A stretch of 64,000 nucleotides of DNA from an uncultured Bacteroidia bacterium (GTDB lineage Bacteria; Bacteroidota; Bacteroidia; Bacteroidales; UBA932), in the NCBI GenBank assembly GCA_902797035.1, contig CADBRH010000035.1, positions 1-64,000 of the forward strand. The letters run 5' to 3'. Both the position numbers and the translations under genes were made by a program. The notes under the pieces were generated by a model. That model had not been told where the DNA came from. It saw only the letters and a program-made list of their open reading frames with translations, and searched no databases. Below are positions 39,603 to 47,772 of this stretch, in pieces. Each line of letters opens with the position of its first letter. Within the stretch, counting starts at the first letter, position 1.

Positions 39603-40760
39603 TTATACTAACGAAGAGAGGGACTCGGCGTCAAATTTGGCTGGATCGTAACCTTGTTTGAAAGTAATTCCCTCATTCAGAATCTCAAATCCAGCGGCGA
39701 CCGCCATCTCGTTAAGAAGATTCACGCTGGCCGCGGCCCATGAGAAAGACCCAAACGCCATGAACCTCCTTCCTTTGACCATACGGTCACATATTCCTTG
39801 CATTAGCTGCCTGACCGGCGGGAATATCCCATTATTGTAGGTCGGAGAGCCGAGAATCACAGTGTCGTACTTGAAAACGTCCCTGAGAGCGAATGAGTAA
39901 TTCTCCTTGGTCAAATCATGAACGCCGCACTCAACGCCTCTGGCTTTCAGCGCCTCAGCCAGCGACAGCGCCGCTTTCTCAGTATTTCCGTACATCGACC
40001 CGTATGCCAGGCAGACTCCGTGGCTAGCCTCATAACGGCTCAACTTATCGTACAATCCCACAACTTCAGTAATATGGTTCTCCCAAACCGGCCCGTGAGT
40101 CGGGCAGATTCTGGAGATTTCCAGCCCGCCAAGCTTCTTGAGTGCCGTCTGGACCGGACCGCCATATTTACCGACAATGCTGGCGTAATATCGTGTCATC
40201 TCGTCTTCATACTCCTCAAAAGTAGTTGGTTCTGAGTCAATTACGGATTTGTCAACGACCTTGAACGAGCCGAACGCGTCACCGCTGAAAAGGGTTTTCT
40301 CCTCTTCGCACCAAGTGACCATGGTCTCAGGCCAATGTACCATAGGAACCATGAAGAACCGTAGATTAACGGAACCGAGCGGCAGGCACTCCCCTTCCTT
40401 TATGACCTTTATTCCCTCTGTAATCCCGTTGAATCCCTCGATCATCGCGGCGGCCTTGGCGTTGGTCACTATCTCGCAGGAGGGATACTCGCGTCTGATC
40501 GCTGACTGCAGGGCGCTGTGGTCGGGCTCCATGTGGTTCACGACAAGGTAATCGATTTTTCGTTCGCCTATCTCCGCCTTGATGTTTGACAGGAACTCCT
40601 CCTCGAACTGGATGTCAGCGGTGTCGATGAGCGCGACCTTCTCGTCCACCACTAGATAAGAATTATAACTCACTCCGAACGGGAGCGGCCACTGGCGCTC
40701 GAACAGCTCGGTAATCATGTCGTTCACTCCGACATACCTGATTCTTTCCGAAAGTCTCAT
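39603..40760 (-). CDS. FprA-type flavodiiron protein
   Basis: Flavodiiron proteins reduce O2 to water or NO to N2O and protect anaerobes. The 385-residue protein has a beta-lactamase-like domain with diiron ligands in NHMEPDHS (His76, Glu78, Asp80, His81), VHWPETMV, FSGDAFG and CPTHGPVWE. A flavodoxin domain follows from about 250 (YGSMYGNTEKAALSLAEAL, SPTYNNGIFP). There is no rubredoxin or NADH-reductase tail, so a separate electron donor is needed. It is the clearest sign of an anaerobic host that meets oxygen at times. Confidence 0.93.
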   Translation of the reverse strand: MRLSERIRYVGVNDMITELFERQWPLPFGVSYNSYLVVDEKVALIDTADIQFEEEFLSNIKAEIGERKIDYLVVNHMEPDHSALQSAIRREYPSCEIVTNAKAAAMIEGFNGITEGIKVIKEGECLPLGSVNLRFFMVPMVHWPETMVTWCEEEKTLFSGDAFGSFKVVDKSVIDSEPTTFEEYEDEMTRYYASIVGKYGGPVQTALKKLGGLEISRICPTHGPVWENHITEVVGLYDKLSRYEASHGVCLAYGSMYGNTEKAALSLAEALKARGVECGVHDLTKENYSFALRDVFKYDTVILGSPTYNNGIFPPVRQLMQGICDRMVKGRRFMAFGSFSWAAASVNLLNEMAVAAGFEILNEGITFKQGYDPAKFDAESLSSLV

Positions 40761-40781
40761 TGACGTGTCTTTCTATGGGGA

Positions 40782-40791
40782 CGCGAATTTA
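40782..40791 (-). promoter_or_regulatory. Candidate promoter box for fprA
   Basis: The minus strand reads TAAATTCGCG, a TTCG variant of the -7 box, ending 21 nt before the fprA ATG. The same string occurs upstream of queA and the amidase. Confidence 0.35.
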
Positions 40792-40813
40792 CTAAACTTA
40801 TTCCGCTTTTTCT

Positions 40814-40821
40814 TAAATTTG
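40814..40821 (+). promoter_or_regulatory. Candidate -7 box for rarA
   Basis: TAAATTTG. Transcription from here gives a leader of nearly 100 nt that contains a small hairpin (CGGC / GCCG at 40833-40845) and then a very AT-rich run up to the rarA ATG. Confidence 0.4.
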
Positions 40822-40923
40822 TATTCAGAGTGCGGCAAAAAGCCGGAAAATGCCTGTTAACTAAAATGTTATTACATATACTATAATTGTTTTACTTATT
40901 GAATATTAATAATTTAATTAATA

Positions 40924-42240
40924 ATGGCGTTAGATGATCAATATACTGCCCAAAGCACCCTGCTCCCTCCCCTTCCGGAGCGTATGCGACCAAGAAACCT
41001 GTCCGAGTATGTCGGTCAGAGGCATCTTGTCGGCGAGGGTCGCGTCCTCTGGAACATGATTACCAGCGGCAACCTGAGTTCTTTCATCCTTTGGGGACCT
41101 CCCGGGGTCGGAAAGACCACTTTGGCCGGAATAATCGCCACCTCCCTAAAGAGGGATTTCTATACTCTCTCCGCTGTCAGCGCCGGAGTCAAGGATGTCA
41201 GGGACGTGATAGACCGCGCGAAGGGCCGTTCTGTTTTCTCACAAGGCTCCGCCCCCATCTTATTCATCGACGAGATCCACCGTTTCAACAAGGCCCAGCA
41301 GGACGCGCTTCTAGGAGCTGTCGAGAACGGCACTATCGTCCTTATCGGCGCCACCACGGAGAACCCCTCGTTCGAGGTGATCACTCCCCTTCTGTCCCGT
41401 TGCCAGGTCTTCGTCCTTAAGTCTCTGGAAGTCGAGGACCTTGAGGCTGTCACGCGTCGGGCGCTCACTGAGGATGTCCTCCTGAAGGAAAAGGAAATCG
41501 AGCTCAAACAGACCGGCGCCTTGTACCGCTATAGTAGCGGAGACGCCCGTAAATTACTGAACATATTGGAGATAGTTGTCGATTCCTTCGCAGGGAAACC
41601 TGGCAAGATCGTTATCGACGACAAGATAGTGACCGACCGGGTCCAGGAGAACCTGGCGATTTACGACAAGGACGGTGAGATGCACTTCGACATCATCTCC
41701 GCCTTCATCAAGTCTATCCGAGGCTCGGATCCTAACGCGGCGATCTACTATCTGGCCAGGATGCTGGACGGCGGAGAGGATCCCTTATTCATCGCCAGAC
41801 GTCTCTGCCTGTCCGCCTCGGAGGATGTGGGTCTCGCCAACCCGAACGCCTTGCTGCTCGCCAACGCCTGCTTCCAGGTGGTCCATCAGATCGGTATGCC
41901 GGAGGCCAGGATCCCCCTCGCCGAGGTCACTGTCTATCTCGCTAGCTCTCCTAAAAGTAACGCCTCCTATCTCGCTGTGGAAAAAGCGCTTGCTAAAGTA
42001 AAAGAAGACCAGACAAAGGCCGTGCCCCTATACTTGAGGAACGCCCCCACGAAACTCATGGAGGACCTTGGATATTCCGACGGATACAAGTACGCCCACG
42101 ACTATCCCGGGCATTTCGTCGATCTGGAATTCATGCCGAAAGGCCTCGAGGGCACCGTTTTCTACGAGCCCGCCCCTAATCCTCAAGAGGATCGTCTAAA
42201 GGCCTATCTCAAATCCTGCTGGCCCAAGTATTACGTCTGA
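40924..42240 (+). CDS. rarA: Replication-associated recombination protein A (AAA ATPase)
   Basis: RarA/MgsA is a clamp-loader-like ATPase that acts at stalled replication forks. The 438-residue protein has PLPERMRPRNLSEYVGQRHL at the N terminus, Walker A GPPGVGKTT, Walker B ILFIDEIHRFNKAQQD, and IGATTENPSFEV with the arginine finger region LLSRCQVF. The C-terminal tetramerisation part contains GEDPLFIARRLCLSASEDVG. Length is typical. It is convergent with the cysteate-synthase-like gene, with 2 nt between the stops. Confidence 0.96.
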   Translation: MALDDQYTAQSTLLPPLPERMRPRNLSEYVGQRHLVGEGRVLWNMITSGNLSSFILWGPPGVGKTTLAGIIATSLKRDFYTLSAVSAGVKDVRDVIDRAKGRSVFSQGSAPILFIDEIHRFNKAQQDALLGAVENGTIVLIGATTENPSFEVITPLLSRCQVFVLKSLEVEDLEAVTRRALTEDVLLKEKEIELKQTGALYRYSSGDARKLLNILEIVVDSFAGKPGKIVIDDKIVTDRVQENLAIYDKDGEMHFDIISAFIKSIRGSDPNAAIYYLARMLDGGEDPLFIARRLCLSASEDVGLANPNALLLANACFQVVHQIGMPEARIPLAEVTVYLASSPKSNASYLAVEKALAKVKEDQTKAVPLYLRNAPTKLMEDLGYSDGYKYAHDYPGHFVDLEFMPKGLEGTVFYEPAPNPQEDRLKAYLKSCWPKYYV

Positions 42241-42242
42241 GT

Positions 42243-43535
42243 CTAGAACAGCTTGTCGACGGAGGAGATGACCTCCTCGGCGGAGAGCTCCGTGCTCAAG
42301 ACAAGGTCGGGCTTCTTAAGCTCGAAGCCGACGCTCGTGGCGTTCAACATGCCGGCGCCCGTGATGTTCAGCATCACCGTCTCGTCTTTCTTGACTGTAC
42401 CCTCGTCCAAGGCCTTCCTCAAGGCCGCGACGGCAGACGCGGCCGCAGGGAAAATATCGTATCCCTCCTTGTTATAGAACTGGAGCATCCAATAGACGAT
42501 GTCGTCATTGGTCACCTTGAAAAAATCTCCTCCGGAGGCGGTCAGGACATCGAACAAGCCGCCAGCGAGACTGTACGGAGGTTTCCTGTTGGAGAGGACC
42601 TTGGCGAGTATTATCTCGGCGTTTCTTCTCGACTCCTCGGGACTGATCGGGACTAACTCCCCAGAACCCGCTTTCCACGAATCGTACATCAATGTGTACG
42701 GCGCGTTCTGAACGCAATAGACACGCATATTGTTATAGCCGAACCGGCCGTCCTTCTCGAGCCTGCACGCGTTCTCCCACGCCGCGATAGCGCCGGTTCC
42801 GCTTCCTACAGCCTGGAAATACGCATCCGGAATCCTTCCGATGACTTCCACGGCGCTCAGGATGGTCGTGCCCATGCCATCGCGACGGGCCACGTTCTTG
42901 GCGCCGCCCTCGGCCAGGTACCGGGGATCTTTGCAAAGCTTCTCGCCAAGGGCGATAGCGTCGTAGTAGTCGGTGCCGTGAGGCGTCGCGATCACCTTCA
43001 CACAAGGCTTGAGTCTTCTTGTGAACCAAAGATCGGAGATATTGTCATTCGGGATGCAGATCACGATTGGAATATCATTGTCCGAACAAACCCTCGCGAA
43101 AGCCCTGGCGGTGTTGCCGGCGGACTGCACGACTAGAATACGTTTGTCGTTCTTGGGCAGCCTGGCGCACACTGAGAACGCCTCGGTCTCCTTGAAAGAG
43201 CAAGTTTCCATCCTGGCGCCTCTCTTCGGCACATAGCCTGAAAGAGTGATATAGAGGTTGTTCATCCCAAGCAGATCTGCAAGGCCCTTGCTCTTGTACG
43301 TCACAGGCGCGTGTGACTTTCTGAGAGTCCTTTTGATGGGAAGCCATTCCGCGTACCTGTAAAGGCCTTTCAAGTCATCTCTGGGAGTGAATTTCCCGTT
43401 GGCGTAAACGGCTCTGACAAGTGAGGGCGCGGGTGCCTCAGGATCGGCTAGGGTCCATCCGGCGTCATCGAATATCCGCCCGGTGCCGACATCCGCCAGT
43501 TTGTAGTCTGTGGGTTGGAATTTCATATCACTCAA
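42243..43535 (-). CDS. Cysteate-synthase-like PLP enzyme (threonine synthase paralogue)
   Basis: This 430-residue fold-type II PLP enzyme resembles archaeal cysteate synthase, which makes L-cysteate from phosphoserine and sulfite. The PLP lysine is Lys115 in CSFKETEAF, not the SFKDR of true threonine synthases. The substrate loop is QSAGNTARAF near 137, and GSGTGAIAAWE is the phosphate-binding loop. The segments GLYRYAEWLPI and YITLSGYVPKRGARMETCS are those I associate with the cysteate synthase family. In Bacteroidota, cysteate leads to sulfonolipids, so a lipid role is plausible, and it shares an operon with an acyltransferase. Threonine synthase remains the alternative. Confidence 0.7.
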   Translation of the reverse strand: MSDMKFQPTDYKLADVGTGRIFDDAGWTLADPEAPAPSLVRAVYANGKFTPRDDLKGLYRYAEWLPIKRTLRKSHAPVTYKSKGLADLLGMNNLYITLSGYVPKRGARMETCSFKETEAFSVCARLPKNDKRILVVQSAGNTARAFARVCSDNDIPIVICIPNDNISDLWFTRRLKPCVKVIATPHGTDYYDAIALGEKLCKDPRYLAEGGAKNVARRDGMGTTILSAVEVIGRIPDAYFQAVGSGTGAIAAWENACRLEKDGRFGYNNMRVYCVQNAPYTLMYDSWKAGSGELVPISPEESRRNAEIILAKVLSNRKPPYSLAGGLFDVLTASGGDFFKVTNDDIVYWMLQFYNKEGYDIFPAAASAVAALRKALDEGTVKKDETVMLNITGAGMLNATSVGFELKKPDLVLSTELSAEEVISSVDKLF

Positions 43536-43539
43536 TTAT

Positions 43540-44508
43540 TTATATTGTCAAGAAAAGGAAAGTCATGTAGCCGGCGAATATGATGAGGAAGGCGACCCCG
43601 TCCCCTCTCCCGATGCGAGTGTCACGTCCGGTCCACGCGCTGGCGAGAAGCGCCAGGGAGCTGACGATCAACACGCCGAGATCAACCGCTTTGATATGCG
43701 CGAAAGACAACGGGCAAGCAAGTGACGAGACCCCGAGAATCAGAAGGATATTGGAGATATTCGAACCGATGATATTCCCGAGCGCCAGAGCGCCTTTTCT
43801 CTTAGCGGCGGCAACGACGCAGGTGATCAGCTCGGGCATCGACGTGCCGCCCGCCAGGATCGTGATAGCCACGAATTTCTCGGAAAGACCGGCGGCCCTG
43901 GCTATCCTGCAGGCCGAGTCGACAAAAAGATCACCTCCGAATATCAGCCCGGCGATACCGGCCACGACCATAATGACCGCGCCCCAAAGTCTCCCGGAAA
44001 AGCCTACAGGTGTCTCCACGGGGGAAGCGGTCTCTTCCTTCCCGTTCTTGAATGAATACACCATGTACGCCGCGAACAGGATGAGGAACACGGTTCCCTC
44101 GACAGCGTTGAGGGTGTCTACTTTCCCAGTCCTTGTCAGCGCGTTCCATGAGCCGAACAAGACAAGAATCAATGTGACGACAATGTTGAGTGGGATATCC
44201 TCGCGTTTGTTGTCACGTGTGATCTCCACAGGGCAGATAATGGCGGTAATGCCCAATATCAGCAGGACATTAAAAATGTTGGAGCCGACCACATTGCCGA
44301 TCGCGATGTCCGCGCTTCCCCTTAGAGCCCCGGTAAGGCTTACAACCAACTCGGGCAGGGATGTCCCTATGCCCACTATGGTCATCCCGATGAGAAACTC
44401 GCTCAGTCCGGCCTTCCTGGCGATCGAGGAGGCTCCGTCAACAAGCCATTCCGCTCCCAGGATCACCAGGGCCAGACCGGCAAGCAATATGAGAGCGTCC
44501 GCGATCAT
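43540..44508 (-). CDS. Calcium/sodium antiporter, YrbG family
   Basis: This inner-membrane exchanger of the CaCA superfamily probably exports Ca2+ against Na+. The 322-residue protein has about ten membrane segments in two inverted halves. Each half has an alpha repeat: GIGTSLPELVVSL with GNVVGSNIFN, and GGTSMPELITCV with GNIIGSNISN. The gene lies 10 nt after the acyltransferase and 4 nt before the cysteate-synthase-like gene. Transport specificity is inferred from the family only. Confidence 0.92.
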   Translation of the reverse strand: MIADALILLAGLALVILGAEWLVDGASSIARKAGLSEFLIGMTIVGIGTSLPELVVSLTGALRGSADIAIGNVVGSNIFNVLLILGITAIICPVEITRDNKREDIPLNIVVTLILVLFGSWNALTRTGKVDTLNAVEGTVFLILFAAYMVYSFKNGKEETASPVETPVGFSGRLWGAVIMVVAGIAGLIFGGDLFVDSACRIARAAGLSEKFVAITILAGGTSMPELITCVVAAAKRKGALALGNIIGSNISNILLILGVSSLACPLSFAHIKAVDLGVLIVSSLALLASAWTGRDTRIGRGDGVAFLIIFAGYMTFLFLTI

Positions 44509-44518
44509 GAAAAGAAGG

Positions 44519-45685
44519 TTACCTTAACGGTTCACCGGAGGCGAGACGCTCCTTGGAGAGAACGGGGTTGGCGTAAATCCGAAGGAATATGTCCTTGAGC
44601 TCGGCCCTGTCGAGTTTCTTCTCGACCTTGTCAAGCCTGTGCTCTGTGTAGGCCTCGAAAGCCTCCACATCCTCCTTATTGTAGAGGTCGGAATACTTTG
44701 AGGTATTCCAGACCTGATCGTAAGCCATGTAATTGGTCTTCCATAAGCGGTATCCCGCGATGACTCTTTTGTCCACGGCGTGCCTGATAGCCTGGTAACG
44801 GTCGTTCTTATCGCATTTGCTGGCCATCTCGATCTCGTCGAAAGTCAGGGGCAGGCCGAAATTGAGATGGACGTCCCCTTTCTGCTGCCTGATGCCCATC
44901 ACTATGCTGTGCATGTCCTCGTGACGTCCCTTGACATATTTCTTGCGTCGTGAGATCATGATCTCGCGGGCCTTGCGGATGTCGCACGGCTCGTATTCGT
45001 AGGAGATGCTCAGGGGGATGATATTCAATTCCATGAAATTCTCCTGGAAAGACTTGTCACCGCTCATGTCAAGCATCTTGAGAAGGCCCTGCTCGGTAGT
45101 GTCGATGCCGTCCTTGGTCCTTCCCTGCCGCTGGGCCAGCCAAATGGAGGCCTTGCCGGAGGTGATGGTCTGGCGGATGTATTTAGACAGCATCTGTGAA
45201 GACAAGTACAGGTCGCGGGCGGAAATACCCCTGATAACCTTAATCATCCGATTAGATCGAAGAAGGTATTCCACTGTCTTACTTTCTTTTATAAGATTAT
45301 CACCTACGCAAATCTCAGTAAGAGGAATCCCGTTGCGGAAGAAAACCGTCTGCGTGATGGCGGGATCAAGGATGATGTCCCTGTGGTTGGACATCGCGAG
45401 GAATTTGCCTCTGATGCCTTTGATATAGCTGATCCCGTCGTATGAGAAATTCCGCACGGTGTGGTCGATACACCACGTCACCGCGTCGTTCATGACCGCC
45501 TCCTGGAATTCGTCCACACTATGTACGGATTTCAAAGCGTCACGCAGGTACGTGAGAGGCTTGTCGGGGAAGAGATACCCTGAGATGGCCAGGACAGCGG
45601 GATGTTTGGCGACCTTTCCGAGGGCTTTCACAGCCTCCTCGTCGTTATAGGGGCATATACTCTCGAACTCGTTATTATAATCCAT
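44519..45685 (-). CDS. PlsC-like glycerolipid acyltransferase family protein
   Basis: This is a putative acyltransferase that moves a fatty acid to a lipid precursor at the membrane face. The 388-residue protein (from ATG 45685; an upstream TTG lies in the promoter box) has MSNHRDIILDPA near 98-109. Here the catalytic His is followed by HRDIILD, five residues between His and the last Asp, where the textbook motif has four. The second block is LAQRQGRTKDG where EGTR is usual. Nothing predicts a signal or long membrane span. It heads an operon with the antiporter and the cysteate-synthase-like gene. The acceptor substrate is unknown. Confidence 0.75.
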   Translation of the reverse strand: MDYNNEFESICPYNDEEAVKALGKVAKHPAVLAISGYLFPDKPLTYLRDALKSVHSVDEFQEAVMNDAVTWCIDHTVRNFSYDGISYIKGIRGKFLAMSNHRDIILDPAITQTVFFRNGIPLTEICVGDNLIKESKTVEYLLRSNRMIKVIRGISARDLYLSSQMLSKYIRQTITSGKASIWLAQRQGRTKDGIDTTEQGLLKMLDMSGDKSFQENFMELNIIPLSISYEYEPCDIRKAREIMISRRKKYVKGRHEDMHSIVMGIRQQKGDVHLNFGLPLTFDEIEMASKCDKNDRYQAIRHAVDKRVIAGYRLWKTNYMAYDQVWNTSKYSDLYNKEDVEAFEAYTEHRLDKVEKKLDRAELKDIFLRIYANPVLSKERLASGEPLR

Positions 45686-45715
45686 GTCAATAGTATTCAA
45701 GTCACTTACAAACAA

Positions 45716-45723
45716 CAAAAGTA
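45716..45723 (-). promoter_or_regulatory. Promoter for the acyltransferase operon
   Basis: The minus strand has TACTTTTG with TTTG (plus positions 45744-45747) 20 bp upstream, a near-ideal Bacteroides-type promoter. The leader would be about 23 nt. It overlaps the 3' end of queA. Confidence 0.55.
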
Positions 45724-45739
45724 AGCAAAATCAATACCA

Positions 45740-46960
45740 TTAGCAAATAACATCCGGGCGGAAAAGGACGGAGCTGTCGCCATAGCTCAGGAAGCGGAAA
45801 TCGTGCGCCAAGGCATAGTCGTAAATCACCCTCCAGTCACCGCCGGTGAACGCTGAGACCAGGAGGATCAACGTGCTTTCCGGCTGATGGAAGTTGGTGA
45901 CAAGCACATCGACGATCCTGAACTTGAAGCCTGGGACAATTATTATCCTCGTGCCTACCTTCAGCTCGTCCAAACCATTGGTTTCCAAATAATTAATAAT
46001 GGAGTCAAGAGACTCATCCAAGCTATAGGGATAATCCCTCTCGTAAGGAGCCCACTGCGGTGTGTCCTCCGGCGCCCCCTTCTCAATGCAGCTCACCCCG
46101 ACATAATATAACGACTCGAGAGTCCTCACGGAAGTGGTTCCGACCGCGATAACGCTTCTTTTCGCGTCTTTCAGGCGTTTCAGCAAGTCGAGGCTAACCG
46201 AGAAAGGCTCCCTGTGCATGGCATGGCCCGAGACATCGTTGCCTTTGACCGGCAGGAAAGTCCCGGCGCCGACATGAAGACAGACATTCTCCATGTCTAT
46301 GCCATTGTCCTTGATCGCCTCAAGAACCTTGTCCGTGAAGTGAAGGCCTGCGGTCGGAGCGGCCACGGAGCCTCTGATCTTGGCGTAGAGAGTCTGGTAG
46401 CGCTCCGTGTCGATGACCTCTGTACCCCTGTTCAGGTAAGGTGGGATAGGGATCGATCCGCAAATCTCAAGCACCCTTGAGAACGGATCCCCCGAATCCC
46501 AGGTGAACTCCACTAGCCCTGTTCTCTCATCACGACCCAAAAGGCTGGCTTTCAGTCCCATAGTGGAGACAATAGGATCGTCCCCTGGATTGCTGAGAGT
46601 CAAATGTCCGCTCTTCCAACGCTTCACATTGCCGATGACGCATTTCCAGACGCATCTGCCGACAGCGGCGAAGGAGAGGTTATACTCGACCGGATCAGAG
46701 GGCTCAAGACAGAATATCTCGATCCTCGCTCCGGATTCCCTCTGGAAATGAAGCCTCGCTGGAACAACCTTGGTGTCGTTGAACACCATCAACGAGCCTT
46801 TGGGAAGCAGGCCGGGAAGTTCCCTGAATATAAACTCGTCCACAACACCCGCGCGGTAACGAAGGAGTTTGGAGGAGTCACGCTCCGGAAGCGGATACTT
46901 CGCTATCCTAGACTCAGGGAGGTCGTAATGGTAATCGTCAATATTTATCGATGGAATCAT
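45740..46960 (-). CDS. queA: S-adenosylmethionine:tRNA ribosyltransferase-isomerase
   Basis: QueA adds the cyclopentene ring precursor from SAM to 7-aminomethyl-deazaguanine in tRNA, a late step to queuosine. The 406-residue protein has YHYDLPESRIAKYPLPERDSS, VFNDTKVVPARL, SVAAPTAGLHFT, LHVGAGTFLPVK, AVGTTSVRTLES and VTNFHQPESTLILLVSAF, all hallmarks of the family. It is somewhat longer than the E. coli enzyme (about 356 residues). The start ATG 46960 gives a normal N terminus. Confidence 0.96.
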   Translation of the reverse strand: MIPSINIDDYHYDLPESRIAKYPLPERDSSKLLRYRAGVVDEFIFRELPGLLPKGSLMVFNDTKVVPARLHFQRESGARIEIFCLEPSDPVEYNLSFAAVGRCVWKCVIGNVKRWKSGHLTLSNPGDDPIVSTMGLKASLLGRDERTGLVEFTWDSGDPFSRVLEICGSIPIPPYLNRGTEVIDTERYQTLYAKIRGSVAAPTAGLHFTDKVLEAIKDNGIDMENVCLHVGAGTFLPVKGNDVSGHAMHREPFSVSLDLLKRLKDAKRSVIAVGTTSVRTLESLYYVGVSCIEKGAPEDTPQWAPYERDYPYSLDESLDSIINYLETNGLDELKVGTRIIIVPGFKFRIVDVLVTNFHQPESTLILLVSAFTGGDWRVIYDYALAHDFRFLSYGDSSVLFRPDVIC

Positions 46961-46982
46961 ATTTTCATCATCGTAACGCCAA

Positions 46983-46992
46983 CGCGAATTTA
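46983..46992 (-). promoter_or_regulatory. Candidate promoter box for queA
   Basis: The minus strand reads TAAATTCGCG, 22 nt before the queA ATG. A second box, TATTTTTG at 46995-47002, lies just upstream. Either could act as the -7 element. Confidence 0.35.
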
Positions 46993-47041
46993 ATCAAAAA
47001 TACACGTCTTTCACACGATCACATTTCTAATAATCGTTATC

Positions 47042-47084
47042 CATTTGTAAACTATCAATTGATATCGCAAGAGATTTACAAATG
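47042..47084. repeat. 10-bp inverted repeat CATTTGTAAA / TTTACAAATG
   Basis: Perfect arms at 47042-47051 and 47075-47084 with a 23-bp spacer. The core TTTAC/GTAAA recurs nearby at 47178-47188 as TTTACGGTAAA (a 5-bp inverted repeat), and as TGTAAAT near 47121 and TATTTACAT near 47261. The pattern fits repeated binding sites for a dimeric protein. Confidence 0.5.
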
Positions 47085-47381
47085 TGAAATCAAATTATTT
47101 TAATAAAATAAATATCTAAATGTAAATCGTGGATAATCAGATATTTATCATTATTTAATTTATTTTAGTTTTAGGTATTTACGGTAAACCGCAGTGGCAT
47201 GTCCACCAAAAGGTCTATATATTATTATCAATAATAGAATCATTATACTGATGTTCAGATATTTACATATTCAAACATAAAGAAAATTTCAGCTCAATTC
47301 ATATTGTGGGAAGTAAGCTTTTAGCTCATTTTACTCCCCCACTTGCCAGAACCGATTCTTTGGATATCCGAATATTATCAT

Positions 47382-47389
47382 TAAATTTG
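47382..47389 (+). promoter_or_regulatory. Promoter for the XRE-pyrD-cinA operon
   Basis: TAAATTTG with TTTG at 47359-47362 exactly 19 bp upstream is the best consensus match in the window. The predicted start of transcription is near 47396, which excludes the in-frame GTG at 47389 as start codon and favours ATG 47413. Confidence 0.6.
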
Positions 47390-47412
47390 TGAACAAGGAA
47401 AACGCTCATGAG

Positions 47413-47772
47413 ATGAACCAGCGTCTGCAACAATTCATAAACGCCGAAGGACTCACCCAGTCCCAGTTCGCCGACAAGATAGGAGTCGCCAAGGCGAGTG
47501 TCTCCCATATTCTAGCCGGCCGCAACAAGCCCGGATTTGACTTCATTGAGAGTCTCTCACGCCAATTCCCGAATCTAAATCTCGAATGGTTGATAGGCGG
47601 CAAAGGAAGAATGTACAAGATCACAGGGCTGGAGACCGCTCCAGACCTCTCTCAAGCACCTGACATTATCCCGGAAACCACTCTGGAGGATGACGTTCCT
47701 CTTACCGATCATCCGAGAATCGTCAAAGTAGTGGTATTTTACGACAACGGCACATTCCAGGAATTGGTATAA
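47413..47772 (+). CDS. XRE-family helix-turn-helix transcriptional regulator
   Basis: This small DNA-binding protein of unknown targets has 119 residues. Residues 1-60 form a Cro/CI-type domain (GLTQSQFADKIGVAKASVSH is the helix-turn-helix), followed by LEWLIGGKGRMYK, which is common in Bacteroidota XRE proteins. The 50-residue tail is acidic and probably flexible or a dimerisation part. ATG 47413 is chosen from the promoter position. It lies 18 nt before pyrD, so it may regulate its own operon; several inverted repeats are near by. Confidence 0.88.
   Translation: MNQRLQQFINAEGLTQSQFADKIGVAKASVSHILAGRNKPGFDFIESLSRQFPNLNLEWLIGGKGRMYKITGLETAPDLSQAPDIIPETTLEDDVPLTDHPRIVKVVVFYDNGTFQELV

Larger units (their letters stand above)
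46961..47412. promoter_or_regulatory. AT-rich spacer between queA and the XRE gene; possible origin or regulator-bound region
   Basis: No gene is seen in these 452 bp, which are far richer in A+T than the rest. They hold the queA and XRE promoters. There are also two DnaA-box-like sites: TTATCCACG on the minus strand at 47128-47136 (8 of 9 to TTATCCACA) and TTATCCATT at 47037-47045 (7 of 9). A 10-bp inverted repeat and several TTTAC/GTAAA elements are present. An 11-bp direct repeat, TCAGATATTTA, lies at 47138-47148 and 47255-47265. An imperfect hairpin (GGAAGTAA / TTACTCCC) sits at 47309-47338. It could be oriC or a regulatory region. Confidence 0.45.

Noticed and set aside
42253..42283. GAGGAG / CTCCTC repeat near the end of the cysteate-synthase-like gene
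   Set aside because: Short, coding and without a T-run; probably due to repeated Glu codons.
42243..43535. Plain threonine synthase annotation
   Set aside because: The PLP-lysine motif is CSFKETEA rather than SFKDR; the cysteate synthase group fits better, though I keep ThrC as the alternative.
43580..44527. A 315-codon frame antisense to the Ca2+ antiporter
   Set aside because: Mirror of a membrane protein gene, with no family resemblance and no promoter.
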